Shown in pieces: positions 63,406 through 64,000 of a stretch of DNA of 64,000 nt (the stretch's first letter is position 1; every line of letters begins with the position of its first letter). Source of the stretch: Pseudomonas sp. KUIN-1 (GTDB lineage Bacteria > Pseudomonadota > Gammaproteobacteria > Pseudomonadales > Pseudomonadaceae); assembly GCF_009176725.1 (NCBI RefSeq), contig NZ_AP020337.1, forward strand, positions 1,488,001 through 1,552,000. The letters run 5' to 3'. A program made the translations under genes and the position numbers. The notes beneath the pieces were generated by a model. The model was not told the DNA's origin. It ran no database searches and saw only the letters and a list, made by a program, of their open reading frames with translations.

Positions 63406-64000
63406 TTATGCCGCCATCCGCAGGTTTTGCAGGATCAGCGGGCGTGCCCAGCCGTTCTCGTAGTCGAACTGGCGTTGTTGGGCGGCGATGGTCTGCTCAT
63501 CCAGGGGCAGGGCAGGCTTGTCGGCCAGTTCCCATTCAAATTCGGCAATCGGCAGATGAAGCGGGCGTGGCTGCGGGCCAGGGCCTGGTTTGACGCTATC
63601 GTCATACGGATTCAGAACGGTAGGGCGTACCCAGTGGCTCTCGAATTCCAGATGGCGTTGCTGTTCGATCATTTCAGCCATGCTGAACGGCTCGGCAGGC
63701 GGAGGCAGCAGATCAAGGTCGAACTCGGCAATCGGCAGGAACAGCGGCTCTGGAGGCTTGACCTCGGTGTCGGTGACCGGGCAGGTACGTTGCTCGACGA
63801 TTTTGCTCAGGGTTTTTGCGCCAGCGACCGGTTCGCCTGTTTCTACATCCACCTCAACGGCCGTCGGGTGCACGGGGACTGAAGCGCTTTCACTGACCTG
63901 ATCCGCCATCGCCCGGGCAAATGCATCCGACCACAGCTGCGTCACACCACCCAGTGTGCGGCTGTTGCGTACGCTAAAGTCGCCTGAGTGCGACAAATAG
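63406..64000 (-). CDS. Hypothetical protein with an internal duplication, start near or beyond the window edge
   Basis: At least 196 residues, no recognised domain, no signal peptide. The C-terminal half is two similar blocks: LFLPIAEFDLDLLPPPAEPF ... EQQRHLEFESHWVRPTVLNP and LHLPIAEFEWELADKPALPL ... AAQQRQFDYENGWARPLILQ. Each has a PLxLPIAEF motif, a glutamine/phenylalanine segment and a W[AV]RP tail. The frame is open to the window end, with a TTG at 63996 and an internal ATG at 63909, so the real start cannot be fixed. A Pseudomonas-restricted protein is likely from general impression only. Confidence 0.6.
   Translation of the reverse strand, partial: YLSHSGDFSVRNSRTLGGVTQLWSDAFARAMADQVSESASVPVHPTAVEVDVETGEPVAGAKTLSKIVEQRTCPVTDTEVKPPEPLFLPIAEFDLDLLPPPAEPFSMAEMIEQQRHLEFESHWVRPTVLNPYDDSVKPGPGPQPRPLHLPIAEFEWELADKPALPLDEQTIAAQQRQFDYENGWARPLILQNLRMAA

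Overview
The window is a fluorescent-pseudomonad chromosome segment, most likely from the Pseudomonas syringae group. The evidence is the REP core shared by a long intergenic array and a single copy near 53.7 kb, high-GC backbone genes in the usual Pseudomonas order (NudL / gamma carbonic anhydrase / purT / ffh-rpsP-rimM-trmD-rplS / xerD-dsbC-hom-thrC / recJ / wsp / prfB-lysS / ppc-adk-tsaB), and a complete Wsp operon. No rRNA, tRNA, prophage or CRISPR locus is seen. Species assignment is from memory of gene order and repeats, not from a search.

Layout. 1-1.0 kb: end of a Nudix CoA pyrophosphatase, a gamma carbonic anhydrase and a DUF1289 protein. 1.01-1.96 kb: nine tandem REP-doublet (REPIN-like) units. 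2.0-3.8 kb: a queuosine-precursor transporter gene (VUT/YhhQ family) split by a 1291-bp IS3-family element with a 3-bp target duplication. 3.9-8.7 kb: purT, an MHS-type MFS transporter, a CorB/HlyC-type CBS membrane protein and a CcsA-like protein. 8.9-12.5 kb: ffh and the rpsP-rimM-trmD-rplS ribosome operon. 12.6-16.4 kb: xerD, two related proteins of unknown function, and dsbC. The two unknown genes arose by a tandem duplication whose old junction is still readable as decayed dsbC and xerD ends. 16.5-19.3 kb: hom and thrC.

19.4-25.1 kb: a BvgS-like hybrid kinase, a REC-EAL phosphodiesterase and a convergent LuxR-type regulator, matching the RocS/RocR/RocA (Sad) design. 25.4-30.6 kb: DUF3509, an orphan periplasmic binding protein, YaeQ, RecJ and an Old Yellow Enzyme. 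30.6-33.8 kb: a soluble PAS hybrid kinase and a DUF533/TerB-like protein. 33.8-39.8 kb: one 1990-residue LRR protein with a C-terminal NEL-type E3 ubiquitin ligase domain. 40.1-48.6 kb: wspABCDEFR, ending in the diguanylate cyclase WspR.

48.7-64 kb: prfB with its programmed +1 frameshift, lysS, a TetR regulator, a QEGLA-motif protein, a lipoprotein hydrolase, two DUF4398/OmpA envelope lipoproteins, ppc, adk, tsaB, DUF72, an extensin-like protein and a duplicated-motif hypothetical protein.

Two c-di-GMP modules with opposite predicted outputs (RocR degrades, WspR makes) lie about 16 kb apart, with the giant NEL protein and another hybrid kinase between them. The least explained parts are the duplicated xerD-dsbC interval, the NEL giant and the highly ordered REP array.
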